NCBI RefSeq assembly: GCF_024746795.1
Contig: NZ_CP080524.1
Span: forward strand, 4,318,001 to 4,382,000
Length of the DNA: 64,000 bases
Reading direction: 5' to 3'
Source of the DNA: Mesorhizobium sp. AR10
GTDB taxonomy: Bacteria; Pseudomonadota; Alphaproteobacteria; Rhizobiales; Rhizobiaceae
Under the pieces are notes generated by a model that was given only the letters and a program-made list of their open reading frames with translations, was not told where the DNA came from and did no database searches. The position numbers and the translations under genes are program-made. Shown one piece after another: positions 10,901 through 18,443 of the stretch; positions within the stretch are counted from its first letter, which is position 1; every line of letters begins with the position of its first letter.

Positions 10901-10966
10901 TACCTGACGTCGGACACCGGCAAGGTCTACACGATGCTCGCCCATGCCAGCGGCCGCCTGCACTGA
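4997..10966 (+). CDS. giant coiled-coil polar growth protein, GPR/RgsE-like
   Basis: 1989 residues. An acidic N-terminus is followed by two membrane segments (about 123-148 and 167-188), then some 1600 residues of almost unbroken apolipoprotein-like coiled coil. Two repeat arrays are visible: about 535-1055, with 36- and 29-residue units around KLAEGRDIL-RALEADL, and about 1139-1325, with 29-residue units around ALAARA-DI-R-FD-AD. A Pro/Gln-rich linker (about 1774-1815) leads to a globular C-terminal domain (about 1875-1989). Size and layout match the Growth Pole Ring protein of Agrobacterium (about 2100 residues) and S. meliloti RgsE, which organise polar growth. Identity is by architecture and recall, not alignment. 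Confidence 0.8.
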   Translation: MAKKPTTTRNLDSDVARELEKALDLDLSGDGTGDLDIAASMEDLEAQISQAADELAREGRSQGPAPAANQSQSAEPAAKAKPAELRPVETRNSSQPAGFAPANDDRQKDYKTLLHSLNRRASNTIYWVVAFVSLAWIAGAGGLANLLFGPSIWKIRTFDQFLARPELIGLAVAAIVPVILFWAFAAMIRRAQEMRIAAQSMTEVAFRLAEPESLAQDRVMMVGQAVRREVAAMGEGIERTLARAVELETLVHSEVNQIERSYSENESRIRSLVDGLGSEREAVVTHAERVRASITGAHETLKDEIGAASDIIRDSILNASTKLSMTITNSGDTLIDRINESSMSIFDSVEGRLDSITDRLSTSGEAFASLLDTRIAKLTDTTDGLTRSLTDLLDDRTTGMVSLLGGAARTLNSEFEASLNGIERTLAERGQALISEFQTRAEALDTGTQKLNAALEARARQINETLVERAREIAHTFAESKDTLSAMIDQGKTQIGADMADIVSSTSSMLEARAGDFAGRMEAARHVVSRSFDSDIQRLADARAGIEDAVENHSRKLSESRERMTAAMQADLEKFEEGRAGIDAAVTNQVQKLAEGRSLISRALEEDLRKVNESRAAIDASLGSHLERLEDGRNRLAYALNEDSGKLVQTRTIIDEMVAGHVGKLAEGRNILSRALEADLGKLAETRASVDGLVAGQVEKIAEGRNILAKALETDIVGIKSLIENHSAKLAEDRSELSRSLEGDLSGIRNLIEGHSTRLADDRNLLAQTLEADLAKLAEGRSSIDGLVAGQVEKLAEGRDILKRALEADLNTIKGVIAGQSEKLAEDRNQLSRALEADLQNVNGVVSDHMNRLVQDRSTLSKALEDDLAKLAESRSSIDGLVAGQVEKLAEGRDILRRALEADLGMIQGTIADQSQKLTENRTEFARALEADLVSVNGLVQGHTERLAQDRSTLSRALEDDLAKLAEGRSSIDGLVAGQVEKLAEGRDILRRALEADLQKLAASRSEVDDIIAGHVGKLAEGRDMLTRALEDDLVKLADTRQDVDRSLSGHIDQIAARSTDISAAIAADVEKIEQAFSRQTGIIEERAGTMERALSVGVDNVRSVLEKSAVFVAGALREKVMEVSSALHEQAGLAFSDADRKIAERAEQTSSALLARAEDIARTFEEADRRLAARAEDTSSALIARADDASNSLLARAEATADQLAARASEIAGTFDVADQKLVARAVETAQSLAARAGDILRNFEGADERLSMRIGESAEALAARASDLGRIFDAADQHLISRIAEGSEALSSRASEITRIFDDADQRLVSRIADSSTTIGEHTDNIIGAFASTEQRVAERARQTGQELAVHAREMEQALAIADERLVTSAAAAAARVEEQIAGVENRLAYTTETLGQRLNEQVSSAEAQLVSRANVIAETFTAVGQHIGQSTNDAAKTIGTNTRELNTMLASRSAELAKLLDETARPLVERFAQGGSELQKSMEEVTERATEKLRSENAALVNALASRTAETLSAVEGARSSLADSVADLIGRMSTSSSQLGELIEQAAVNLSHVDERLSGSTQSFAATTEKAAQTFASSARLVDSNTTRLTELSSSTLREVASIATKFDEHSRLLSSASDLLSSAQANLEHTLERQSSLEDLAVGLVKKSEDLEKVMRSFESLVGQTMQNAEGRTMESAEKIRTAISEVVDSATKRFADATEEIRRTAGSIKSELDLTRAELKKGVIEMPEEAKESTSAIRRAVSEQINALKELSDIVAKSGRNGDVSEQRNLRPAPQAPVQRPAEPQRRPPAPQQPERRAPQAPLGETALRGTLDLERPVDAASRQRDPNARTPQGGWVRDLLTGASREDDAMPATPAEASRSTPAQRSPLHVVESLNSLSVDIARAIDHDASIELWNRYRRGERDVFTRRLYTLKGQQTFDEIRRKYQSEAEFRAAVDRYCDDFEKLLKDVSRNDRDNIMAQTYLTSDTGKVYTMLAHASGRLH

Positions 10967-10987
10967 GCAGGCAACAGGCGAAACAAA

Positions 10988-11014
10988 AAGGCGGGCCAAG
11001 GCCCGCCTTTTTTT
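10988..11014 (+). terminator. bidirectional intrinsic terminator
   Basis: A 10-bp stem (AAGGCGGGCC/GGCCCGCCTT) with a two-base spacer, followed by a T-run at 11008-11014. A shorter run of A on the other side gives T on the minus strand. It lies 22 bp after the GPR-like stop and 20 bp from the convergent lipoprotein stop, so it can end both transcripts. Confidence 0.9.
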
Positions 11015-11034
11015 CATTTCATGGGCAATTGGTC

Positions 11035-11661
11035 TCAGATCACCGAATCGGTCCAGCGGACAATTTGTTTGGCCGCATCGCCGAACGTGCTGTTGAGCGC
11101 ATCGACATACGCCGGATTGCCGCTGCCCGAAACCGGCGCGCTCGCGGTGAAACTCTTCGAAGCGCGGACCTCGCCGTTGCGGTCGTTCAGTATCCGCACG
11201 AACAGGTCGACCTCGGCGTGTTCACCGCCGTCGACCCGGACTTCGAAGGAACGTATCTCGACGATCACCTGATAGTCGATCGCCAGCCCCTCGCCCGGCT
11301 TGCCGACGCCGGAGAAGCTGCCCGAACGCTGGAATGTCTCGGCCAGCCGCGCCTGCACGATCAGCGGCAGCCGGTCGGCCCATTGGGCGCCCTTGAGGTA
11401 CTGAATCGACCGATCGGAGGGCTTGATGACGATGTTCTGGCTGTCCAGCGCCTTGAGCGCCGACGGCTGGGCAATCAGGATCTGGCGACGGCTGTGGCCC
11501 CGCGCATCGATCGACGGCGCCGAAAGTTCGAACGTATCCAGAGGAGCCGGCCCGCCGCCCGGCAGCGCCGCACAACCGGCAAGCGTCACCGCAAGCAATG
11601 TCACACAAGCTTTGAGCCCGCGCGATCTAAACCCGCCCGTTTTAATCCCGATTGACTTCAC
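11035..11661 (-). CDS. ABC-type transport auxiliary lipoprotein (Mla-type operon)
   Basis: 208 residues from a GTG at 11661, preceded by GGGGA six bases upstream; the open frame extends further up without a good start. The lipobox LAVTLAGC puts the lipidated cysteine at residue 30. The rest matches the ABC transport auxiliary lipoprotein family (PqiC-like), with a later strand-rich domain. These proteins sit in the outer membrane or periplasm and work with MCE-type phospholipid transporters. It is the last gene of the permease-ATPase-MCE operon, 79 bp after the MCE gene, just before a terminator. Confidence 0.8.
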   Translation of the reverse strand: MKSIGIKTGGFRSRGLKACVTLLAVTLAGCAALPGGGPAPLDTFELSAPSIDARGHSRRQILIAQPSALKALDSQNIVIKPSDRSIQYLKGAQWADRLPLIVQARLAETFQRSGSFSGVGKPGEGLAIDYQVIVEIRSFEVRVDGGEHAEVDLFVRILNDRNGEVRASKSFTASAPVSGSGNPAYVDALNSTFGDAAKQIVRWTDSVI

Positions 11662-11740
11662 GTGTGATCCCCGTTGTCCCCGGATCGTAAGATCAACCCG
11701 CAATTGCGACTTATGTTCTTGGGGCGGGCGGAGGCCGAAG

Positions 11741-13114
11741 TCAACGCCGCACCCTGCCGTCATATTGCCGAACCTCGCCGTCGCCGCCGGACAGGATCCG
11801 CTGCGGATTGCGGCTGAGGTCGGTCACCGCCTCCTCGATGCGGCTGATCGAACGACGGCTGTCCTGAACCAGCGCTTCGACATTCGAAAGGCCCTGACCA
11901 GAGAACCGCGCCAGATTGTCAGTGATGACGCCGAGGCGGGCGTTCAGCGTGTCGGCGACCTGCTTGAACGACTTCAGCGTATTCCTGGCATCGGCCATCA
12001 CACCGTCGGCCTGACCCGAGCCCAACAATGTATCGACCCTGGCAAGGATGCCGTCGACGCGCACCGAGGCGTCGTTGAGGCGCTGCGCCAGTTGCTTGGC
12101 ATCCTTGATCGTCTCGTCGATATCGTCGGCCCGATCGGCAAACTTGCCGGTTACCTTGGCGATGTCTGCCGCGGCCTGGTCGGCGTTTTCGCTGGCTTTC
12201 TGGATGTTGGCCAGCGCAGTGCGAACCTGCGCCGGATCGATGCCGTCGAGAACGCCATCGACCTTGGCCAGTGTGCCTTGCGTCTGTTTGGCAAAATCAT
12301 TGACCGACCCCACCGCCGTGTCGACATTCTTGATCACGGCGTCGAACTGCTTCGAGGTTTCCTTCAGGTTCGCGGTCACCGTATCGACGTTGGCGACGAT
12401 GCTCTTGATCTGATCCTTGTCGACGGCGTTGAGCAAGCCTTCCGCGGCCTTCAGCGTACCATCGAGCTTGCCCGAAACGCCTTTCAATTCGTCCGCCAGC
12501 GAACTGACACTGGCGAGGAATTTGTCGATGCCGTCGGAATTCTTGGCCAGCGCATCGGAGAAGGTCTGCACGTTCTTGACGGTCTGGGTCAGCGGTCCGC
12601 GCACATCCTTGGTGAAGCCTTCGAGGTCGGAAAGCACCTTGTCGGCGCGGGTGAAGATATCCTGCGCCGTCTGCAAGAGATTGGTGACCGCCGACGGGTT
12701 GGCGACGATCTCGGCAACGCGGCCTTCTTTCTCGGCCTGGTCGAGGAGCTTGACCTCCTTGGGATCGGCGCCCTTGAGCTCGATATTGGCCTGGCCGGTG
12801 AGGCCGGCAAGCCCGATATCGGCCTGCGTCGACTTGGTGATCGGCGTCATCCGGTCGATTTCGGTGTCGGCAATGGCGACAGTCGGATTGTCGACGTCGA
12901 TATAGACGCGCCTGACGTCACCAACCTTGACCCCGTTGAACAGCACGAAACTGCCACGGCCGAGGCCGGACGCCGAGCCCGGGATGCGCACGCGCAGCAC
13001 CGCCGTCTCGCCCTTGTCGCCGATCGCCGCCGTCCAGTAGACGAAAGCGAAGGCCGCCAGGATCGCGGCCAACGTGAAAATGCCGACAATGACGTAGTTG
13101 GCTCTGGTTTCCAT
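11741..13114 (-). CDS. MlaD/MCE-domain lipid transport protein
   Basis: 457 residues. One N-terminal membrane segment (about 8-28) anchors it in the inner membrane. It is followed by the MCE/MlaD domain (about 38-120, including GLGRGSFVLFNGVKVGDV and GLAGLTGQANIEL) and a long, mostly helical tail to residue 440. MCE proteins form hexameric rings or tunnels carrying phospholipids between membranes. It is much longer than E. coli MlaD (about 180 residues), as is usual for MCE proteins with helical extensions. It lies 14 bp after the ATPase gene and is certainly co-transcribed with it. Confidence 0.88.
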   Translation of the reverse strand: METRANYVIVGIFTLAAILAAFAFVYWTAAIGDKGETAVLRVRIPGSASGLGRGSFVLFNGVKVGDVRRVYIDVDNPTVAIADTEIDRMTPITKSTQADIGLAGLTGQANIELKGADPKEVKLLDQAEKEGRVAEIVANPSAVTNLLQTAQDIFTRADKVLSDLEGFTKDVRGPLTQTVKNVQTFSDALAKNSDGIDKFLASVSSLADELKGVSGKLDGTLKAAEGLLNAVDKDQIKSIVANVDTVTANLKETSKQFDAVIKNVDTAVGSVNDFAKQTQGTLAKVDGVLDGIDPAQVRTALANIQKASENADQAAADIAKVTGKFADRADDIDETIKDAKQLAQRLNDASVRVDGILARVDTLLGSGQADGVMADARNTLKSFKQVADTLNARLGVITDNLARFSGQGLSNVEALVQDSRRSISRIEEAVTDLSRNPQRILSGGDGEVRQYDGRVRR

Positions 13115-13128
13115 TGCCTCACTTATGG

Positions 13129-13944
13129 CTATGCGCGCGCGGCAAGATCAAGTTGCCGTGCGCGTTTTCCGCGGAAATAGGATTTTACCCACGGCTCTTC
13201 GCTCTTCAGCATGTCGTCGATCGTGCCCTCGACCAGGATTTTCTTGTTGCCGAGCACCGCTACCCGGTCACAGGCCGTGAACAGCGTGTCCAGATCGTGC
13301 GTGACCATGTAGACGGTCAGATCCATCGTGTCGCGCAGCTTGACGACCAGTTCGTCGAATTCCGCTGCGCTGATCGGATCAAGGCCCGATGTCGGCTCGT
13401 CGAGGAACACGATGTCCGGATCGAGCGCCAAGGCGCGCGCCAGTGCTGCGCGCTTGATCATGCCGCCGGAAAGCTCGGAGGGAAATTTCTGCGCCGCGTC
13501 CGGCGGTAGCCCGACCAGTTCGACCTTGAGCATCGCCAGTTCGTCCATCAGCTTTTTCGGCAGGTCGAGATATTCGCGCATCGGCACTTGCACGTTCTCC
13601 AGAACCGTCAGCGCCGAAAACAGCGCGCCATGCTGGAAGAGAACGCCGAGACGCATGTCGATGCGAAGGCGCTCGATGTCGCTCGCCTTCTCGACATCGA
13701 CGCCGAACAGCTTGATCGTTCCCGACTGCTTGCGCGTGAGGCCAAGGATGGTGCGCAAAAGCACGGACTTGCCGGCACCGGAGGCGCCGACAAAGCCGAG
13801 AATCTCGCCGCGCCTGATGTCGAGCGACAGTTTGTCGAGAATGACCTTGTCACCAAAGGACACGGTGATGTCGTGCGCGGAAAGCACGATCTCGCTTTCG
13901 TCGGCAGCAACCGTGATCGCCTTTGGGCCGTCCCGCATCGCCAT
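13129..13944 (-). CDS. MlaF-like ABC transporter ATPase
   Basis: 271 residues from the ATG at 13944; a second ATG lies two codons later. Walker A is GASGAGKS, the signature motif is LSGGM (ELSGGMIKRAALARAL), Walker B is DIVFLDEPTSGLDP, and the switch histidine is in VTHD. ELSGGM rather than LSGGQ is typical of MlaF/Ttg2A-type ATPases of lipid asymmetry systems. The start lies one base after the permease stop, indicating translational coupling. It powers lipid movement through the MlaE-like permease and MCE protein at the inner membrane. Confidence 0.9.
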   Translation of the reverse strand: MAMRDGPKAITVAADESEIVLSAHDITVSFGDKVILDKLSLDIRRGEILGFVGASGAGKSVLLRTILGLTRKQSGTIKLFGVDVEKASDIERLRIDMRLGVLFQHGALFSALTVLENVQVPMREYLDLPKKLMDELAMLKVELVGLPPDAAQKFPSELSGGMIKRAALARALALDPDIVFLDEPTSGLDPISAAEFDELVVKLRDTMDLTVYMVTHDLDTLFTACDRVAVLGNKKILVEGTIDDMLKSEEPWVKSYFRGKRARQLDLAARA

Positions 13945-13945
13945 G

Positions 13946-15133
13946 TCAGAACTCAATCGCTGCGTAGAAGATGGCGAAAAGCCCATCGAGGATGATGACG
14001 ACGAAGATCGACTTCACCACCGAAGCGGTCACATGTTGCCCGAGCGATTCGGCGCTGCCGCCAACCTTCATGCCTTCGACCGAGGCGATGGTGCCGATGA
14101 TCATGGCCATGAACGGCGCCTTGATCAGGCCGGCAAAAATGGTGCTGAGATCGATGGCGACGCGCAGCCGGTCGATGAAGGCGGCCGGCGCGATGTCGGA
14201 GTAGAGCCACGCGGCCGCGATGCCGCCGCCCAGTGCTGCAAAATTGGCGATGATCGTCAGGCAAGGCAAGGCGATCACCAGCGCCACCAGCCGCGGAAAG
14301 ACCAGCACGCCGATCGGATTGAGCCCGATGACCTTCAGCGCATCGACTTCCTCGCGCATTTTCATCGAGCCGATTTCGGCGGTGATCGCACTGCCGGAGC
14401 GGCCGGCGATCATGATCGCCGTCATTAGCACGCCGAGTTCGCGAAGGATCAGCACGCCGACGAGATCGACGACGAAGATATCGGCGCCGAAATAGCTCAG
14501 CTGATAGGCGCCTTGCTGGGCGACGATGGCGCCGACGATGGCCGACATCAGCACGACCACCGGTATGGCCCCGACGCCCATGCGATCGATCTGATTGAAG
14601 ATCGCCGCCGGATTGACGGCATGGCCGCGGCCGAGCTTCTCCTGCGCGCCGCGGATCGTGGCGCCAAGGATGTTCATCGATGAAAGGAAATCGTCGCGCA
14701 TCTCATAGACACGCCGACCGACCAATTCCAGGGCACGAATGATGATGTTGGGCGGCCGCGTGCCATCCGATTCGGGCTCGCGCCGCACGGCGTCGCCGAC
14801 GGCACCGAGCAGGATCGAGGCAATCTCGCTTTGCCCCTGCATTGTTACCGCGATGCCCTGCTTTTCGAAGGCGCTGACCAGGCGGTCGATCAGCCAGGCG
14901 CCGGCGGTATCCATCTTTTCAATGTTGGAAAGATCGAGCGCCAAGGTCTTGAAACCGTTTCGCTTTTCGATCTTGCGCATCTCGGCGTCGACCAGGGCAA
15001 CGGTCCGCGTCGTCCAGATGCCGGAGAAAGCACAGCCGAGAACGCCGCCCTCCTCGCCGACCGCGACGCGGGGCTCGTGGTTGGCCTCCTTGGCGGCCGT
15101 GCCGCTTGCGTCGCGTTTGCCGATGGTCAACAT
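13946..15133 (-). CDS. MlaE-type permease with N-terminal STAS domain
   Basis: 395 residues from the ATG at 15133, preceded by AGGA. Residues about 20-120 form a STAS-like domain (LDLSNIEKMDTAGAWLIDRL is its core), the role MlaB plays as a separate subunit in E. coli. Residues about 140-395 form the MlaE permease with about five membrane segments and the conserved GVLILRELGVLMTAIMIAGR helix. The protein is thus a MlaB-MlaE fusion common in alphaproteobacteria. It heads the operon permease, ATPase, MCE, lipoprotein. An upstream extension of the open frame to 15310 lacks family sequence. Confidence 0.88.
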   Translation of the reverse strand: MLTIGKRDASGTAAKEANHEPRVAVGEEGGVLGCAFSGIWTTRTVALVDAEMRKIEKRNGFKTLALDLSNIEKMDTAGAWLIDRLVSAFEKQGIAVTMQGQSEIASILLGAVGDAVRREPESDGTRPPNIIIRALELVGRRVYEMRDDFLSSMNILGATIRGAQEKLGRGHAVNPAAIFNQIDRMGVGAIPVVVLMSAIVGAIVAQQGAYQLSYFGADIFVVDLVGVLILRELGVLMTAIMIAGRSGSAITAEIGSMKMREEVDALKVIGLNPIGVLVFPRLVALVIALPCLTIIANFAALGGGIAAAWLYSDIAPAAFIDRLRVAIDLSTIFAGLIKAPFMAMIIGTIASVEGMKVGGSAESLGQHVTASVVKSIFVVIILDGLFAIFYAAIEF

Positions 15134-15209
15134 GGCGTCCTGTTTAGCCTGACGGGTCCGACCTGTCGATTTGCCGACAACCCTTGTCGCACAGCCGGAG
15201 CAGAAAAAT

Positions 15210-16193
15210 ATGGCGCGTGTCATTTCGGTTGAGGCCGAGCGCTTTCCCATCGCCGGAGCCTTCACCATTTCACGCGGTTCCAAGACCGAGGCCGAAGTCA
15301 TTGTCTGCACGGTCAGCGAGGGTGATCATAGCGGGCGTGGCGAATGCGTTCCCTACAAGCGCTATGGCGAGAGCCTGGATGGCGTGCGTGACGCGATCGA
15401 GGCGATGCGCGAGCAGATCGCGGGCGGCATCAGCCGGGCCGTCTTGCTCGATGCCATGCCGGCGGGGGCTGCGCGCAACGCCATCGACTGCGCGCTGTGG
15501 GACCTGGAGGCGAAGATCAGCGGCAAGCCGGTGGCCGCCGAAATCTGCACCGCCGCGCCGCGGGCGCTCGAAACGGCCTTCACGGTGTCGCTGGGCGAAC
15601 CAGAGGCGATGGCGGCGCAGGCCCGCGCCAACGCCGCGCGGCCGCTGCTCAAGGTCAAGATCGGCGGCGACAACGACGTTGCCCGCATCCGCGCAGTCAG
15701 GGACGCAGCGCCAAACAGCCGCATCATCCTCGACGCCAATGAGGGCTGGACGAACGAGAACATCGTCGCAAACCTCGCCTTTGCCTCCGAACACCGCATT
15801 GCGCTGATCGAACAGCCGCTGCCGGCCGGCCATGACGAGATCCTGCGCCATATCGCGCATCCCGTGCCAATCTGCGCGGATGAAAGCGTGCATGAAGCCG
15901 ACAACCTCGCAGCGCTTGTCGGCCTTTACGATGCCGTCAACATCAAGCTCGACAAATCGGGCGGCCTGACCGCCGCGCTCGTCCTTCGCAACCGCGCCCG
16001 TGACCTTGGTTTCGGCGTGATGATCGGCTGTATGGTCGGCACGTCGCTGGCGATGGCGCCGGCTGTACTGCTGGCGCAGGATGCGGATTTCGTTGACCTC
16101 GACGGGCCGCTGCTCCTGGCCAAGGACCGCGAGCCTGGTCTCGTCTACCGGGGATCGCTGGTGTCACCCCCCAATTCGGCGCTGTGGGGCTGA
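15210..16193 (+). CDS. L-Ala-D/L-Glu (dipeptide) epimerase, enolase superfamily
   Basis: 327 residues from the ATG at 15210, with GGAG about nine bases upstream. The enolase-superfamily active site is readable: KxK at K148/K150 (LLKVKIGG), metal ligands D175 (ILDANEGW), E201 (IEQPL) and D224 (CADES), and the opposing lysine K246 (NIKLDKSGG). This two-base arrangement is typical of dipeptide epimerases, which recycle murein peptides by converting L-Ala-D-Glu to L-Ala-L-Glu. Exact dipeptide specificity varies in the family and is not proven here. Its 3' end overlaps the convergent MFS gene by 30 bp. Confidence 0.82.
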   Translation: MARVISVEAERFPIAGAFTISRGSKTEAEVIVCTVSEGDHSGRGECVPYKRYGESLDGVRDAIEAMREQIAGGISRAVLLDAMPAGAARNAIDCALWDLEAKISGKPVAAEICTAAPRALETAFTVSLGEPEAMAAQARANAARPLLKVKIGGDNDVARIRAVRDAAPNSRIILDANEGWTNENIVANLAFASEHRIALIEQPLPAGHDEILRHIAHPVPICADESVHEADNLAALVGLYDAVNIKLDKSGGLTAALVLRNRARDLGFGVMIGCMVGTSLAMAPAVLLAQDADFVDLDGPLLLAKDREPGLVYRGSLVSPPNSALWG

Positions 16194-17391
16194 GCGCGCG
16201 GCAAGTCCGATCAGCGCCAGTCCGATCAGCGCGATCGGGATCATGGCAAGAAAGCCGTCGACGCCAAAGCGGTCGTAGAGTGGGCCGGAGGCCAGCGTCA
16301 CCACGGCCATGAAGAAGCCGTTGAAGAAATAGGCGATGCCTTGCGCAGCACCCGTTCGCTCTTCCGAGACGGTTTCGCCAATCATCTTCTGCAGGCCGAT
16401 CAGCACCATCGCCACAGACACCGCATGGAGTGTCTGGACGCCGAAGAAGCCGGCGACGCCAAGTCCAAACGGCCAGATCAGCGGAAAGGCGATCCAGCGC
16501 ACGACTGAGCCAACTCCGGCGATCAGCATCACCCTGACGACGGATACGGAGGCGAAAATGCGGTTGAAAAACAAAAACATGCAGACTTCGGCGACGACGC
16601 CCCAGGCCCACAGGAGCCCGACCACCGAATCGCTGATGCCGATCGATTTCCAGTAGATGGAGACGAAACCGTAGAGAAAGGCGTGGCTGGCGGTGATGAT
16701 GCCAACGCCGAGGGTGAAATAGAGGAAATAGGCGTTGACCAGCTTTGGCGCCGAATGCTGGATGTCGGTGGCACGAAAGCGGCGAGGCGCGGCGTGGGCG
16801 GCCGAGGCGCGGCGCCAGCAATCCGGCGACAAGGGCCGCGGCAAGAGCGACGAAAATGATCGCCGGCACTGCCTGCGGGCCAGTCCACGCCAGGATGAAG
16901 CCGCCGGCGACATTGGCGCCGAGATAGGAGATTGAGCCCCATTTTCGCATGCTGGTGTAATTGGAGCCGAAACGGCGCACGCCCGAAAGCGCCAGCGAAT
17001 CGGCGATCGGCGAATGCGGCGTCCAGACGACGGTCAGCGCCAGCGAGACGACCAGCACCACGGCGTAGGTGGCGGTGAGGAAATAGCCGGCGGAGATGGC
17101 CATGGTCGCGGCGACCAGCGCGACATAGACATTGGCCCTGTCCTTGGCCCGGTCCGCCAGCGCGGTGAGCAGAGGCGTCGTCACCACGCGCAGGAACATC
17201 GGGGCGGCTAAAATGACGGCAATCTGCTCGGCATGGAAACCCTTGGCCTGCAGCCACAGCGGAAAGTAGGGCAGATGCGTGCCAAGCGAGATGAACAGCG
17301 TGAAGAAGATCAAGCTCATGCGCAGTGCGAAATGGCGCGGCTTGACGAGTTGTTCGGGGGAGAGCGGCGGCAGGGACATGAATCGATCCAA
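16164..17391 (-). pseudogene. MFS transporter broken by a frameshift
   Basis: Two overlapping frames together make one MFS protein of about 400 residues. The first frame, from the ATG at 17391 (or 17379), gives TM1-6, ending sensibly at GLLAPRLGRPRRASPLS. The second resumes with ATDIQHSAPKLVNAYF and gives TM7-12 to the stop at 16164. The junction is at about 16774-16790 and needs one extra or two missing bases. The sequence resembles the 12-TM MFS_1-like group that includes phenylpropionate permease-type transporters (PLWLQAKGF near the start). Both halves are otherwise intact, so a recent mutation or a sequencing error is likely. Confidence 0.75.
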
Positions 17392-17508
17392 TTACGCCGC
17401 GTTCGACCGGCCGGCCAGCAACGTATATCGACCCCTTAACATGGAGAAAAACCGGACGAAACCGGCTGGACTAACCGATTGGTCCCGAAACCTGCAGCGA
17501 GTTCCGCG

Positions 17509-18324
17509 TCACGCCGCCTCGACCACCCTGTCCTCGATGAGCATCGGGATGAACGGCTCGTCCGGAGCTTCAGGCAGCACCTGCGCCCAGTGGATGATCT
17601 CCAATTGGCCGTCAAAATGCTCGACCACCGCCGTGCAGCTTTCCACCCAGTCGCCGGTGTTGATGTATTGCACGTCCTCGTAGTTTTCGATCGCAGCATG
17701 GTGGATATGGCCGCAAATGACACCGTCGACATGCGAGCGACGCGCTTCCTCCGTCAGCATGGTCTGGAACGAGCCGATGAAATTCACCGCCTTCTTGACG
17801 TTGACCTTGGCCCAGGACGAAAACGACCAGTAAGGCAGGCCAAGCAACTGGCGAAGCCGCGTCACCACCCGGTTGACGAGCATGGCCGCGTCATAGGCGT
17901 AGTCGCCGAGATAGGCGAGCCAGCGCGCATTGTGGACGACGGTGTCGAACTGATCGCCATGGATGACCAGCAGACGCCTGCCGTCAGCGGTCTCGTGGAT
18001 GGCGCGGTCGGCAACGACGATGCCGCCGAAATGCACGCCCTGGAACTGGCGGGCGAACTCGTCGTGGTTGCCGGCTATGTAGGTGATGCTGGCACCCTTG
18101 CGCGCCTTGCGCAGCAGTTTCTGGACGACGTCGTTGTGGCTCTGCGGCCAGTGCCAGCTTCTCCGCAAGCGCCAGCCGTCGACGATGTCGCCGACGAGAT
18201 AGATGATATCGGCGTCGTGATGGCGCAGGAAATCGATCAGGAACTCGGCCTTGGCCGCCTTCGACCCGAGATGGATGTCGGAGATGAACATGCTGCGGAA
18301 AGTGCGGGGCTCTGCGCCAGACAT
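17509..18324 (-). CDS. LpxH-like UDP-2,3-diacylglucosamine diphosphatase / metallophosphoesterase
   Basis: 271 residues from the ATG at 18324. The calcineurin-like dimetal motifs are in order: SDIHLGS, VGDIVDGW, GNHDE, VIHGDQFD and GHIHHA. The RLRRSWHWP insert after the GD motif and overall length fit the COG2908 family (LpxH-like), longer than E. coli LpxH (240 residues). LpxH removes UMP from UDP-diacylglucosamine in lipid A synthesis. Many alphaproteobacteria use LpxI for that step, so this copy may act on another nucleotide-lipid or phosphoester. Divergent from the SDR gene; the gap of 119 bp holds both promoters. Confidence 0.7.
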   Translation of the reverse strand: MSGAEPRTFRSMFISDIHLGSKAAKAEFLIDFLRHHDADIIYLVGDIVDGWRLRRSWHWPQSHNDVVQKLLRKARKGASITYIAGNHDEFARQFQGVHFGGIVVADRAIHETADGRRLLVIHGDQFDTVVHNARWLAYLGDYAYDAAMLVNRVVTRLRQLLGLPYWSFSSWAKVNVKKAVNFIGSFQTMLTEEARRSHVDGVICGHIHHAAIENYEDVQYINTGDWVESCTAVVEHFDGQLEIIHWAQVLPEAPDEPFIPMLIEDRVVEAA

Positions 18325-18443
18325 AAGTTTGTCACCGTTGCTTTCGCGCAGGCTATGCCCCGATTCATGCAACAACCGTATGACGGTTGCGATTGGTCCA
18401 GCCAAAGGACTAGCTTGCCGCCGATCAATTGGAGGAATTCGTC

